Origin: Sphingomonas sp. GC_Shp_5
Lineage (GTDB): Bacteria > Pseudomonadota > Alphaproteobacteria > Sphingomonadales > Sphingomonadaceae
Length of the DNA stretch: 49,272 nucleotides
NCBI RefSeq assembly: GCF_026540855.1
Contig: NZ_JALNUP010000027.1
Span: forward strand, 1 to 49,272
Reading direction: 5' to 3'
Positions 36,402 through 45,281 of the stretch are shown here, in pieces. How positions within the stretch are numbered: the first letter of the stretch is position 1; each line of letters starts with the position of its first letter. A model generated the notes under the pieces. It did not search any database and had not been told where the DNA came from. It saw only the letters and a program-made list of their open reading frames with translations. A program made the position numbers and the translations under genes.

Positions 36402-37105
36402 GCGCCACGACGATCGGCGACGATACGGCCATCGGCGAGCTCGATCACCCGCGCGCACCGCGCCGCGAGCGCGGCATCGTGGGTGATCACGAACAGGGTC
36501 GCCCCGCTCGCGGCGTGGCGGGCGAACAGCATGTCCATGATCGCCGCGCCGGTGGCGGTGTCGAGGTTGCCGGTCGGCTCGTCGGCGAACAGCAGCCCGG
36601 GCTGGCCCACCAGCGCGCGCGCGATCGCCACCCGCTGTTGCTCGCCGCCGGACAATTGCGCCGGATAGTGCCCGGTGCGATCGGCGAGGCCGACCGCCGC
36701 CAGTTCCACCTGCGCCCGCGCGAACGCGTCGCTCGCGCCTGCCAGCTCGAGCGGCACCGCGACATTCTCGAGCGCGGTCATCGTCGGCAGCAGGTGGAAG
36801 GCCTGGAGCACGATCCCGATCCGGCCGCGGCGCGCGATCGCCAGGCCGTCCTCGTCGAGCGTGGTGAAAACGAGCCCGCTCACCGTCACCTCGCCGCCGG
36901 TCGGCCGCTCGAGCCCGGCCAGGATCGCCATCAGCGACGATTTGCCCGATCCAGAGGCGCCGAGCAGCGCCACGCTCTCCCCCGCCGCGACGCTGAGATC
37001 GATGCCATGGAGGATGTCGACCCGGCTGGGCGGGCGGCCCAGCGACAGGCGGACGTTGCGCGCGACGATCAGCGCGCTATCGCGGGGAGATGGAGAAGAT
37101 ATCAC
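36398..37105 (-). CDS. ybbA: ABC transporter ATP-binding protein (YbbA type)
   Basis: A 235-aa ATPase of the LolD/MacB group: Walker A GASGSGKS (49-56), Q-loop at Gln101, signature LSGGEQ (151-156), Walker B LLFADEP (171-177) followed by TGNLD, and switch His209. It energises the adjoining YbbP permease. The only plausible start is a GTG at 37105, which lies inside the first codons of the divergent tesA. The next Met is inside the core fold, so the 5' ends of the two genes really overlap or this start is non-canonical. Confidence 0.92.
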   Translation of the reverse strand: MISSPSPRDSALIVARNVRLSLGRPPSRVDILHGIDLSVAAGESVALLGASGSGKSSLMAILAGLERPTGGEVTVSGLVFTTLDEDGLAIARRGRIGIVLQAFHLLPTMTALENVAVPLELAGASDAFARAQVELAAVGLADRTGHYPAQLSGGEQQRVAIARALVGQPGLLFADEPTGNLDTATGAAIMDMLFARHAASGATLFVITHDAALAARCARVIELADGRIVADRRGA

Positions 37106-37767
37106 GCCGCCAGCGATACGGAGGGCATGGCCTGCTTGTCCATCTCGCGTTGCTCGTCGCCGGGCTGGTCGCCCCGCCCGCAGCCCTCGCCGCACCGCGC
37201 GCGCCGCTGGTCTGGGCGTTCGGCGACAGCCTGTCGGCCGGCTATGGCCTGCCGCCCGCGGACGGGTTCCCGAGCCAGCTCCAGGCCGCGCTGCGCCGCG
37301 CCGGCATCGCCGCCACGGTGCGCAATGGCGGCGTCGCCGGCGACACCGCCGCGCAGGCTCGGGCACGGCTGCGCTGGGGGTTGCGCGGGCTCGGCGTCGC
37401 GCCCGATCTGGTGATCGTCGAGCTCGGCGCTAACGACATGCTGCGCGGCCTGCCGGTGGCCCAGGCCCGCGCCAACCTGGATGCGGTGCTCACCGAGCTG
37501 CAGCGCCGGCACATTCCCGTTCTGATCGCCGGCATGCGCGCCGCGCCCAACCTCGGCAGCGACTATGGCCGCGCGTTCGACGGCCTGTACCCCGCGCTCG
37601 CCCGCGCCCACCGGATGCCGCTCTACCCCTTCTTCCTCGACGGGGTCGCCGCCAATCGCACGCTGCTGCAGGCGGACGGGCTTCATCCCAACCGGCGCGG
37701 CGTCAGCATCATCGTCGGCCGGATGCTGCCGGCGGTCACCGCCGCGCTTCGCCAACGACAGGATTGA
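37090..37767 (+). CDS. tesA: Periplasmic SGNH esterase/thioesterase I (TesA-like)
   Basis: A 225-aa exported SGNH hydrolase. After a hydrophobic signal segment ending AALA (about residue 34) come block I GDSLSAGYG (Ser47), Gly in NGGVAGDT, block III GAND (Asn115) and block V DGLHPN (Asp196, His199). TesA acts as an arylesterase, thioesterase and lysophospholipase in the periplasm. It is divergent from ybbA-ybbP, as in many Proteobacteria. The ATG at 37090 has a G-rich tract directly against it, too close for an ideal ribosome site; GGAGGG at 37120-37125 sits before in-frame CTG codons, so the true start may be slightly later. It overlaps the convergent TetR gene by 32 bp. Confidence 0.92.
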   Translation: MEKISRRQRYGGHGLLVHLALLVAGLVAPPAALAAPRAPLVWAFGDSLSAGYGLPPADGFPSQLQAALRRAGIAATVRNGGVAGDTAAQARARLRWGLRGLGVAPDLVIVELGANDMLRGLPVAQARANLDAVLTELQRRHIPVLIAGMRAAPNLGSDYGRAFDGLYPALARAHRMPLYPFFLDGVAANRTLLQADGLHPNRRGVSIIVGRMLPAVTAALRQRQD

Positions 37768-38428
37768 CGCCGAGGCGCTTTGGGGCGGCGCTCGGCTCGG
37801 GTGCATAGGCCCTCAGGAACAGCTGGACGATCTCGTCGGCATCCTCCGCGGCCGATGATGCCAGATGCGCCTCGACACCCCACAACCGGCGCGTCTGCGG
37901 CCCGACGCACAGGTCGATCAGCCGCTCGGCCATATGGTCGGGCCGCGCCTGGCGTAGCCGCCCCTCGGCGATGTACGGCTCGAGGAACCGCGTCAGCGCC
38001 TCGCGGGTATGCCGCGCCGCTTGCTGGTAGAAGATCTGGCCGACCTCGGGAAACCGGCCGCTCTCGGCGACCACCAGCCGCCACGTCTCCAGCGATTCGG
38101 GTGCGCTGATCTTGCGCATGAAGGTGCGGCAGAAGGCCGCCAGCACCGTCTCGAGCTCACCGCGGGTCGCCAGCACGTTCGCCAGTTCGGCACGGAAGGC
38201 GGCACTGACCTGCTCGATGACGGCACCGAACAGCTCTTCCTTGGATGGGAAATAGCTCCACAGCGTCCCCTTCGAGCCGCCCAGCGTCTTCACCAGTGCC
38301 GACATCGACGTCCCCGCATAGCCATGCTCGAGGAACGAGTGCCGCGCCGCCTCGATGATCGCCTGGCGGCGATCGAATTTACGCGCATCGCGCCGCGACA
38401 AGGCGGGTTCGGGGATCTCGGCAGACAT
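37736..38428 (-). CDS. TetR-family repressor of the adjacent efflux operon
   Basis: A 230-aa TetR-type regulator with an N-terminal helix-turn-helix (IIEAARHSFLEHGYAGTSMS, then LVKTLGGSKGTLWSYFPSKEELF) and a helical ligand-binding domain of AcrR-like length. It is divergent from the outer-membrane-factor/EmrA/EmrB operon. Two palindromes sharing CGTAC-N6-GTACG lie between them, one touching each gene start, so it very likely represses both itself and the pump. A promoter placed with its -10 in the first palindrome would start transcription at or next to the ATG, and no ribosome site is visible. Confidence 0.92.
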   Translation of the reverse strand: MSAEIPEPALSRRDARKFDRRQAIIEAARHSFLEHGYAGTSMSALVKTLGGSKGTLWSYFPSKEELFGAVIEQVSAAFRAELANVLATRGELETVLAAFCRTFMRKISAPESLETWRLVVAESGRFPEVGQIFYQQAARHTREALTRFLEPYIAEGRLRQARPDHMAERLIDLCVGPQTRRLWGVEAHLASSAAEDADEIVQLFLRAYAPEPSAAPKRLGVNPVVGEARR

Positions 38429-38431
38429 AAT

Positions 38432-38447
38432 CGTACTATAGGGTACG
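38432..38447. promoter_or_regulatory. TetR operator 1 (regulator side)
   Basis: CGTAC-TATAGG-GTACG, perfect 5-bp arms around six bases, four bases before the tetR start codon. It contains the tetR -10 element, so repressor binding would directly block tetR transcription. Confidence 0.75.
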
Positions 38448-38462
38448 CTTTCTCATTGACAA
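38435..38462 (-). promoter_or_regulatory. Predicted tetR promoter
   Basis: Reading the minus strand, TTGTCA (38462-38457) and TATAGT (38440-38435) are separated by 16 bases. This is a near-consensus housekeeping promoter. Initiation about seven bases after the -10 falls at the tetR ATG (38428), predicting a leaderless or nearly leaderless transcript. Confidence 0.6.
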
Positions 38463-38487
38463 GCATGTCGCCGATCCTCATCTGGCC

Positions 38488-38509
38488 AACCGTACCCATT
38501 AGTACGGTT
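38488..38509. promoter_or_regulatory. TetR operator 2 (efflux side)
   Basis: AACCGTAC and GTACGGTT form perfect 8-bp arms around CCATTA, ending seven bases before the efflux start codon. It shares the CGTAC-N6-GTACG core and spacing with operator 1, which points to one regulator controlling both directions. Confidence 0.8.
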
Positions 38510-38516
38510 TCTTGAC

Positions 38517-39992
38517 ATGCCCTCGCCTCCCTTTGCTGCTTTGCCTGCCGCGGCGCTGTTGCCGCTGGCACTCCTCTCCGCCTGCGCGACCGTGCCCAAA
38601 TTGGGCGCGGCACCGCAGATCGCCACGCCGGCCCAGTTCGACTCCCGGCAGACGCTTGCTGGCGCTGCCACGGTGACGACCTGGCCAGCGGCGGATTGGT
38701 GGACCGGCTATGGCGACACCCAGCTCGACGCGCTGATCGCCGAGGCGCTTGCCGGCTCGCCGGACCTCGCCGCCGCCGCCGCGCGCGTGCGCCAGGCGGA
38801 TGCCTATGCCGAGCAGGCCAATGCGGCGCGGCTGCCGACGCTGGACGCGACCGGCAGCGTCGGCGCCGCCAAGCAGAGCTACAACAACGGCATCCCGGCA
38901 GCCTTCGTCCCTAAGGGGTGGAACGGCACCGGGCAGCTGGCGGCGAACGTCGGCTTCGATCTCGACCTGTGGGGGCGCAACCGCGCCGCTTATGCCGCGG
39001 CGCGCTCGGAGGCCGAGGCGGCACGGCTGGATTTTGCGCAATCCTCGCTGATGCTGTCGACCAACATCGCCGATGCCTATGCCGATCTTGCCCGGCTGTT
39101 TGCCGAGCGCGGGGTGCAGCAAAGCGCGCTCGCCATCCGTCAGCAAACGGAATCACTCACGGTCGATCGCGTCGCCTCCGGCCTCGACACCCAGGCCGAG
39201 CTGAAGCAGGCCCGCGCCGCGGTGCCGACCGCGCGCGCCGACCTGATCGCCACCGACGAACAGATCGCCCTCACCCGCAACCGCCTCGCCTCCTTGCTCG
39301 GCAAGGGTCCCGACCGCGGGCTCTCGATCCAGGCGCCGGCGGCGATCGTGCCGTCGCGTGGCATCCCACAGGACGTCACCACCGATCTGGTCGGGCGTCG
39401 TCCCGATGTGGTCGCCGCGCGCAGCCGGGTCGAAGCGGAGGCCAGCCGGATCAAGGTCGCCCGCGCCGATTTCTATCCCGCGATCAACCTCAGCGCCGCC
39501 TTTGGCCTGCAGGCGCTCGGCCTCGGCAATCTGATCAAGACCGGCTCAACCTATGGCGATGCCGGGCCCGCGGTCAGCCTGCCGATCTTCCGCGGCGGCG
39601 AGCTGCAGGGTCGCTACCGCAACGCGCGCGCGACCTATGACGAGGCCGTCGCCAATTACGATCGCACCGTCACCGATGCCTATCGCCAGGTCGGCGATGC
39701 AGTGACCAGCCGACGCTCGCTCGCCAGCCAGCTGGTCGAAGCGCGCGAGGCGCTGGTCCAGGCGCAAGGCGCCTATGACGTCGCCCGCCAGCGCTACGAA
39801 GGCGGTCTGTCACGCTTCCTCGATGTGCTGACGGCGCAGGACCGCGCGCTTCAGGCGCAGCGCAGCTTCGCCGATCTTCAGGCGCGTGCCTTCACCCTCG
39901 ATGTCGCGCTCGTCCGCGCGCTCGGCGGCGGGTTCGCCGCCGCCCCCCTCCCGACCGACCACCAGACCAGCAAGGATAGCAGCCGTGGCTGA
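38517..39992 (+). CDS. NodT/OprM-family outer-membrane efflux lipoprotein
   Basis: A 491-aa outer-membrane channel. The lipoprotein signal ends LALLSAC, with Cys23 as the acylated residue. Two OEP repeats follow, with WWTGYGDTQLDALIAEAL, then the FDLDLWGRNRAAYAAARSE turn and, in the second half, GRRPDVVAARSRVEAEASR and RGGELQGRYRNARATYDEA. It would form the trimeric exit duct for the adaptor and pump encoded next. No ribosome site is visible before the ATG, which immediately follows operator 2. The 3' end overlaps the adaptor start by eight bases. Confidence 0.93.
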   Translation: MPSPPFAALPAAALLPLALLSACATVPKLGAAPQIATPAQFDSRQTLAGAATVTTWPAADWWTGYGDTQLDALIAEALAGSPDLAAAAARVRQADAYAEQANAARLPTLDATGSVGAAKQSYNNGIPAAFVPKGWNGTGQLAANVGFDLDLWGRNRAAYAAARSEAEAARLDFAQSSLMLSTNIADAYADLARLFAERGVQQSALAIRQQTESLTVDRVASGLDTQAELKQARAAVPTARADLIATDEQIALTRNRLASLLGKGPDRGLSIQAPAAIVPSRGIPQDVTTDLVGRRPDVVAARSRVEAEASRIKVARADFYPAINLSAAFGLQALGLGNLIKTGSTYGDAGPAVSLPIFRGGELQGRYRNARATYDEAVANYDRTVTDAYRQVGDAVTSRRSLASQLVEAREALVQAQGAYDVARQRYEGGLSRFLDVLTAQDRALQAQRSFADLQARAFTLDVALVRALGGGFAAAPLPTDHQTSKDSSRG

Positions 39993-41139
39993 TGCCGATC
40001 CCCAATTCCCCCAGGCCGATGCCATGTCCGTCCAGGCACCGCCGCCCCGCAACGGCCGCCGCCGCACGCTGCTCGCCGGTATCGCCGGCGTCGTGCTAGT
40101 TGCCGGTGTCGGCTATGGCGGCTGGTATGCGCTGGTCGGCAGCCATTATGTCGAAACCGACAACGCCTATGTCGGCGCCGATACCGCGCAGGTGACGCCG
40201 ATGGTCGCCGGCCAGGCGCTCGACGTTCGCGTCTCGGATACCCAGGCGGTAAGGAAGGGCGACGTCCTCGTTCGTCTCGACGACAGCGACGCGCGGATCA
40301 CGCTGGCCACCGCCGAGGCGGATCTTGCGAAAGCGCGGCGCATGTTCGGCCAGACCTCGGCGACCAGCAATGCCTTGTCGGCGCAGGTGCAGGCGCGCGG
40401 CGCCGACATCCTCAGCGCCCGCGCGCAGCTGATCGCCGCCCAGGCGAGCTTCGCCAAGGCCCAGGTCGATTTCAATCGCCGCCAGAAGCTCGCCCCCAAT
40501 GGCGCGGTCTCGGGCGACGAACTGACCTCCGCGACCAACGCGCTGGCCGCGGCGCGGGCGAGCCTAGAGCAGGCGCGCGCCGCCGTCGCCCAGGCAAGCT
40601 CGCAGCGTGGCGCCGCGGCGGGCAACCTTGCCGCGAACCAGGCGCTGATCCAGGGCACCAGCGTCGCCAACGCGCCCGATGTGCTGATGGCCGAGGCGCG
40701 GGTGCGGCAGGCGCGGCTCGATCTCGATCGTACCGTGATCCGCGCACCGATCGACGGCGTGGTCGCCAACCGCACGATCCAGATCGGCCAGCGCATCGCG
40801 CCCGGCGCCACGATCATGCGCATCGTCCCGGTCGGCCAGGTCTATGTCGATGCCAACTTCAAGGAAGGCCAGCTCGAGAAGGTGAAGCCCGGCCAGCCGG
40901 TGACGCTGACCTCTGACCTTTATGGCGGCAGCGTCGATTATCACGGCCGCGTTGCCGGCTTCTCCGGCGGCACCGGCTCGGCGTTCGCGCTAATCCCGGC
41001 GCAGAATGCCACCGGCAACTGGATCAAGGTGGTCCAGCGTCTGCCGGTCCGCGTCACGCTCGACCCTCGCGAACTCGCTGCGCACCCGCTGCGCGTCGGC
41101 CTGTCGATGACGGCCGAGATCGATACCTCGGCCCGCTAG
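39985..41139 (+). CDS. emrA: EmrA/HlyD-family membrane-fusion adaptor
   Basis: A 384-aa periplasmic adaptor with a cytoplasmic N-tail, one membrane helix (TLLAGIAGVVLVAGVGYGGW), the biotinyl-lipoyl half-motif HYVETDNAYVGADTAQVTP, a long alanine/glutamine-rich coiled coil (about 95-220) and the second half-motif TVIRAPIDGVVANRTIQIGQ. It links the MFS pump to the outer-membrane channel. The GTG at 39985 has AAGGA eight bases upstream and overlaps the previous stop; ATG 40024 is an alternative. It is followed 13 bp later by the pump gene. Confidence 0.93.
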   Translation: MADADPQFPQADAMSVQAPPPRNGRRRTLLAGIAGVVLVAGVGYGGWYALVGSHYVETDNAYVGADTAQVTPMVAGQALDVRVSDTQAVRKGDVLVRLDDSDARITLATAEADLAKARRMFGQTSATSNALSAQVQARGADILSARAQLIAAQASFAKAQVDFNRRQKLAPNGAVSGDELTSATNALAAARASLEQARAAVAQASSQRGAAAGNLAANQALIQGTSVANAPDVLMAEARVRQARLDLDRTVIRAPIDGVVANRTIQIGQRIAPGATIMRIVPVGQVYVDANFKEGQLEKVKPGQPVTLTSDLYGGSVDYHGRVAGFSGGTGSAFALIPAQNATGNWIKVVQRLPVRVTLDPRELAAHPLRVGLSMTAEIDTSAR

Positions 41140-41152
41140 GAGGACAGCGGCG

Positions 41153-42679
41153 ATGGCCGGTACCGATACGTTCAAGCCCCTCGCCGGGCCCACCCTGCTG
41201 CTCGCCGGCATGGTCCTGGCGCTGACCAATTTCATGGTGGTGCTCGATACCACCATCGCCAACGTCTCGGTCGCGCATATCGCCGGCTCGATGGGCATCT
41301 CGTCGTCGCAGGGGACGTGGATCATCACTTCCTATGCGGTGGCGGAGGCGATCTGCGTGCCGCTCACCGGCTGGCTCGCCGGGCGGTTCGGTGCGGTGCG
41401 GACCTTCATCGTCGGGATGATCGGCTTTGGCCTGTTCTCGATCCTGTGCGGCCTGTCGGGTAGCCTGCCGATGATCGTCGCCTGCCGGATCGGTCAGGGC
41501 CTGTGCGGCGGGCCGCTGATGCCGCTCAGCCAGACCCTGCTGCTGCGCGTCTTCCCCAAGCAGCAGCACGGCCAGGCGATGGGGCTGTGGGCGATGACCA
41601 CGGTGGTCGCGCCGATCCTCGGGCCGATCCTCGGCGGCACAATCAGCGACAGCTGGTCGTGGCACTGGATCTTCTTCATCAACATCCCCGTCGCCGCGCT
41701 CTGCGCCTATGGCGCCTATCGGCTGCTGACGCCGGCCGAGACCCGCACCGAGCGGCTGGGCGTCGACAAGATCGGGCTGGCGCTGATGGTGCTGTGGATC
41801 GGCGCGCTGCAGATCATGCTCGATCTCGGCCGCGAGCGCGACTGGTTCGGCGACAGCCTGATCGTCGCGCTGGCGGTGATCGCGGGGGTCGGCTTCCTTG
41901 TCTTCCTGGCATGGGAGTTCACCGAGGAGCGGCCGATCGTCGATCTCAAGGTATTCCGTCATCGCGGCTTCAGCGTCGCCGTGGCGAGCCTCGCCTTCGC
42001 TTTTGCCACCTTTTTCGCCTCTGCGGTGCTGATTCCGCAATGGCTGCAGGCGAGCCTCGGCTACACCTCCACCTACGCCGGCTACGTCACCGCCTTCTCC
42101 GGCGTGGCGGCGGTGATCATGTCGCCGATCGTCGCGAAGATTTCCGGCAAGGTGGATCCTCGCGCGCTCGTCTGCTTCGGCATTCTCTGGCTCGGGCTGA
42201 TCTCGCTGCTGCGGACGCACTGGACGAGCGGCGCCGATTATTGGTCGCTGGCGATCCCGCAGATGCTGCAGGGCTTCGGAATGCCGTTCTTCTTCATCCC
42301 GCTCACCACCATCGCGCTTGGCGCCGTCGAACCGCACGAAACCGCCTCGGCCGCGGGCGTGATGAGCTTCCTGCGGACGATGGCAGGTGCGATCGGCACG
42401 TCGGTGTCCACCACCATGTTCGCCAACAGCACGATCGCATCGCGCAGCGAGATCGTCGGCAGCCTCAACGCGGCCGACACTAGCCAGCAGCTCCAGGCGA
42501 GTGGATTTTCGATCGATCAGGTGCGCGGCATTATAGAGCGGACGGTGGAGCAGGAGGCGGCCGCGGTCGCCATCGACCACATCTTCCTGCTGTCGGCGAT
42601 CATCTTCGGGATCGCCGCGATGGTGATCTGGTTGTCGCCACGCCCGCGGCGGCCAGTGGGAGCCGGCGCCGCGCATTGA
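41153..42679 (+). CDS. emrB: EmrB-like DHA2-family MFS multidrug exporter
   Basis: A 508-aa, 14-helix proton-coupled exporter. It has VLDTTIANVSVAHIAG in helix 1, WIITSYAVAEAICVPLTGWLAGRFG (motif A region), RIGQGLCGGPLMPLSQ and the antiporter motif C region VVAPILGPILGGTISD, followed by WHWIFFINIP. The ribosome site AGGAGG is optimal. With the adaptor and outer-membrane lipoprotein it forms an EmrAB-TolC-type tripartite pump for hydrophobic compounds, under the TetR repressor. Its substrate is unknown. Confidence 0.95.
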   Translation: MAGTDTFKPLAGPTLLLAGMVLALTNFMVVLDTTIANVSVAHIAGSMGISSSQGTWIITSYAVAEAICVPLTGWLAGRFGAVRTFIVGMIGFGLFSILCGLSGSLPMIVACRIGQGLCGGPLMPLSQTLLLRVFPKQQHGQAMGLWAMTTVVAPILGPILGGTISDSWSWHWIFFINIPVAALCAYGAYRLLTPAETRTERLGVDKIGLALMVLWIGALQIMLDLGRERDWFGDSLIVALAVIAGVGFLVFLAWEFTEERPIVDLKVFRHRGFSVAVASLAFAFATFFASAVLIPQWLQASLGYTSTYAGYVTAFSGVAAVIMSPIVAKISGKVDPRALVCFGILWLGLISLLRTHWTSGADYWSLAIPQMLQGFGMPFFFIPLTTIALGAVEPHETASAAGVMSFLRTMAGAIGTSVSTTMFANSTIASRSEIVGSLNAADTSQQLQASGFSIDQVRGIIERTVEQEAAAVAIDHIFLLSAIIFGIAAMVIWLSPRPRRPVGAGAAH

Positions 42680-42798
42680 TACGGCCGGCAGGCGAGCGTC
42701 CCACAACCGCTACCGCTGGCATGCTCACATTGGCATTCGCGGGTGCAGACGGTACGGCGCGTGATGATCGCGACCCTTGATGCCGCGCGAAAGGAACG

Positions 42799-44130
42799 AT
42801 GGCCACCCTCCCCCAATATCTGATGCAGCTGCGTCATCTGCTGGCAGGGCGGCGGCACAGGGCCCATGGCGCCGTTGCCCTGGTCAATCGACGGCTGGCG
42901 ACCGGCATCGGGGCGGTCGTGCTGGGGCTTGCGGCCCTCGCGTTCGCAAGGCTCGGCGATGTCGCGCAAGCAGCCTTTGCCCGTCTCGTCGCCGCGTGGT
43001 CTTATGCCCCGCTGCTGATCACGCCCATGGTGTTCGGGCTGGTGGCGTACGCCACGCGGTGCTGGGCGCCCGAGGCGCGTGGCTCCGGCATACCCCAAGT
43101 CATCGCGGCATCGCGGGACCCTGCCGGCAAGGGCTATGGCCCGCTAGTGTCGCTGCGCACGGCCGCCGCCAAGATCGGCCTGACGCTCGCCATGCTCGGC
43201 GCAGGCGGTGCGGTGGGGCGCGAAGGACCGACGGTGCAGCTCAGCGCCGCGATCATGGTTGCCTGCCACCGGCTGCTGCGGGTGCCGGTGACGGCCGGCG
43301 TGCTGATCGCCGGTGGCGCGGCCGGCGTCGCGGCGGCCTTCAACACGCCGCTCGCGGGGGTCGCCTTCGCGATCGAGGAACTCGCCTCAGCCTATGAGCA
43401 GAAGGTCGCGGTGCTGGTGATGGTGGCGGTGATGATCGCCGGCATGGTCAGCCTCGGGATCGCCGGCGACTATGTCTATTTCGGCACCATGCGGCAGACG
43501 CTGGCGCTCGGCTCGGTCCTCGTCGTCGCGCCGGTGGCGGGGATCGTCGGCGGTCTCGGCGGCGGCCTGTTCACGCGGATCGTGCTCGCCGTTGCCGCGC
43601 CGAGCCGCGGCTGGTTGATCCGCGCCAAACGCCGTCCCGTCTTACTCGCGATCCTGTGCGGGGTGGTGGTGGCCGTGCTCGGGGTGGTCACCCACGGCGC
43701 GACTTGGGGCACCGGCTATGAGGCGACCCGCCACTTGGTCGAGGGTCAGGGCGAGCCCTTGTGGTTCGGCCCTGCCAAGTTCGTGTCGGCGTTGATGGCG
43801 ACGCTCAGCGGCGCGCCCGGCGGCGTGTTCGCGCCATCCCTCGCGGTCGGCGCCGGCGTCGGCAATCTGCTGACGGCCGCCTTCCCGAACGATCCCGCGG
43901 GCGCCGTGGTGCTGCTCGGCATGATCGCCTATTTCGTGGGCGTCGTCCGCGCGCCGCTAACGGCAGTGATCATCATCAGCGAGACTACCGCCAGCCGAGG
44001 CATGATCATTCCCCTGTTCGCCACCGCGCTGATCGCCGATCTGGTCAGCACGATGGTCTGCAAGGAGCGCCTGTACCACGGGCTCGCCAAACCGTTCTTG
44101 CAGCCGGCTTCGCCTAGCTCCGGACTGTAA
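42799..44130 (+). CDS. ClC-family chloride/proton exchanger
   Basis: A 443-aa ClC protein with AAGGA before the ATG. Selectivity-filter segments are intact: GSGIP (95-99), GREGP (140-144) with gating Glu142, and GGVFAP later. Glu194 in VAFAIEEL aligns with the internal proton Glu (Glu203 of E. coli ClcA), so this should be a coupled exchanger rather than a channel. There is no C-terminal CBS domain. It is monocistronic, separated by 119 bp from the efflux operon. It probably serves anion or pH homeostasis. Confidence 0.93.
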   Translation: MATLPQYLMQLRHLLAGRRHRAHGAVALVNRRLATGIGAVVLGLAALAFARLGDVAQAAFARLVAAWSYAPLLITPMVFGLVAYATRCWAPEARGSGIPQVIAASRDPAGKGYGPLVSLRTAAAKIGLTLAMLGAGGAVGREGPTVQLSAAIMVACHRLLRVPVTAGVLIAGGAAGVAAAFNTPLAGVAFAIEELASAYEQKVAVLVMVAVMIAGMVSLGIAGDYVYFGTMRQTLALGSVLVVAPVAGIVGGLGGGLFTRIVLAVAAPSRGWLIRAKRRPVLLAILCGVVVAVLGVVTHGATWGTGYEATRHLVEGQGEPLWFGPAKFVSALMATLSGAPGGVFAPSLAVGAGVGNLLTAAFPNDPAGAVVLLGMIAYFVGVVRAPLTAVIIISETTASRGMIIPLFATALIADLVSTMVCKERLYHGLAKPFLQPASPSSGL

Positions 44131-44145
44131 TGGTCGGCATGGCGA

Positions 44146-44442
44146 TCAGCCCGCGTCGACCCCCTCGACGATGAACACGCGATAGTCCGCGCCCTTCAGG
44201 CGATGCTCGCGCGCGGCCTGGTAGATCGGACTGTCATACCAGCCACGCGCCTCGGCGATGCTCGGGAAGGCAAGGATCACACAGCCCTCGACGGGCGCGC
44301 CTTCAAGCACCTCCAGCGGACCGTAGAAGGCGAGCGGGGTCATGTCATGCCCGACACGCGCGGCGGGTGCCTGCTCGCCGTACAGCTTCAGTTCGGCGGC
44401 ATCGGTGGTCCATTCGCGGGTGAAGACGACATAGGCGGTCAT
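44146..44442 (-). CDS. DUF1330 family protein
   Basis: A 98-aa protein of the ferredoxin-like dimeric alpha/beta-barrel type. It has an opening strand AYVVFTREWTTD, LEGAPVEGCVILAFPSIAEARGWYDSPIYQAAREHR and a closing strand. These motifs match DUF1330, whose function is unknown. The ATG is supported by AGAGGAA a few bases upstream; the frame is open further but has no better start. It is convergent with the ClC gene and divergent from the FrnE-like gene. Confidence 0.88.
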   Translation of the reverse strand: MTAYVVFTREWTTDAAELKLYGEQAPAARVGHDMTPLAFYGPLEVLEGAPVEGCVILAFPSIAEARGWYDSPIYQAAREHRLKGADYRVFIVEGVDAG

Positions 44443-44599
44443 GATGGTTCCTCTGCAACGGCAAGCGCCAGTCGGCGTAGATCGCCGATGAACGTGGGTT
44501 CCCAAACGGAATGCTAGGGCCGGCAACGAGTTCCGCCCCCGTGCATTGAACGGCTCGCATGCCTACATTCGAGTTCCTTTCCAGCCGCAACGGTGCCGC

Positions 44600-45247
44600 A
44601 TGCCCAAGCCCATGAAGATCGACTTCGTTTCCGACGTTTCCTGTCCCTGGTGCATCATCGGCCCGCGCGGGCTCGAGGAAGCGCTCGTCCGTACCGCCGA
44701 TGTGGTGGCGGCCGACATCACCTTTCAGCCGTTCGAGCTCAACCCGCAGATGGGCAAGGACGGGCAGAATATCGGCGAGCATATCGCGGAGAAATATGGC
44801 TCGACGCCCGAGCAATCGGCCGCCAACCGCGCGATTATCCGCGACCGCGCCGCCGCAATCGGCTTCCGAATGCAGATGTCGGAGGCCAGCCGCATCTACA
44901 ACACGTTCGACGCGCACCGGCTGCTGCACTGGGCGCATGGCGAGGGAAAGCAGGCAGCGCTCAAGCACGCGCTGTTCGACGCCTATTTTACCGATGGGCA
45001 GGATCCGTCCGACCACGCAGTGCTCGTCGCCGCTGCCGCCAAGGCCGGGCTCGATCCGGCGCGGGCCGACCAGATCCTCGCGTCCGACACTTACGCGCAG
45101 GACGTGCGTGTCGCCGAACAGCTATGGCAATCACGCGGGATCAGCGCTGTGCCCGCGGTAGTCATCAACGATCGCTACCTGATCTCCGGCGGCCAGCCGC
45201 CTGAGGCCTTTGAAAACGCGCTGCGCGAAATCGCCGCCGCAGCCTGA
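44600..45247 (+). CDS. FrnE-like DsbA-family oxidoreductase
   Basis: A cytoplasmic 215-aa thioredoxin-fold protein with an inserted helical domain. The redox motif CPWC is at 15-18 (KIDFVSDVSCPWC), with FQPFELNPQM, a cis-Pro loop at GISAVPAVVIND and the end YLISGGQPPEAFENAL, all typical of the FrnE/2-hydroxychromene-2-carboxylate isomerase group. It probably acts as a disulfide or glutathione-linked oxidoreductase. ATG 44600 is chosen; ATG 44612 would lose only four residues. It precedes an Old Yellow Enzyme gene by 34 bp, suggesting a common stress or detoxification unit. Confidence 0.9.
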   Translation: MPKPMKIDFVSDVSCPWCIIGPRGLEEALVRTADVVAADITFQPFELNPQMGKDGQNIGEHIAEKYGSTPEQSAANRAIIRDRAAAIGFRMQMSEASRIYNTFDAHRLLHWAHGEGKQAALKHALFDAYFTDGQDPSDHAVLVAAAAKAGLDPARADQILASDTYAQDVRVAEQLWQSRGISAVPAVVINDRYLISGGQPPEAFENALREIAAAA

Positions 45248-45281
45248 CCTCCTGCATTACCGTTCCCAACGAAAGATCCCC

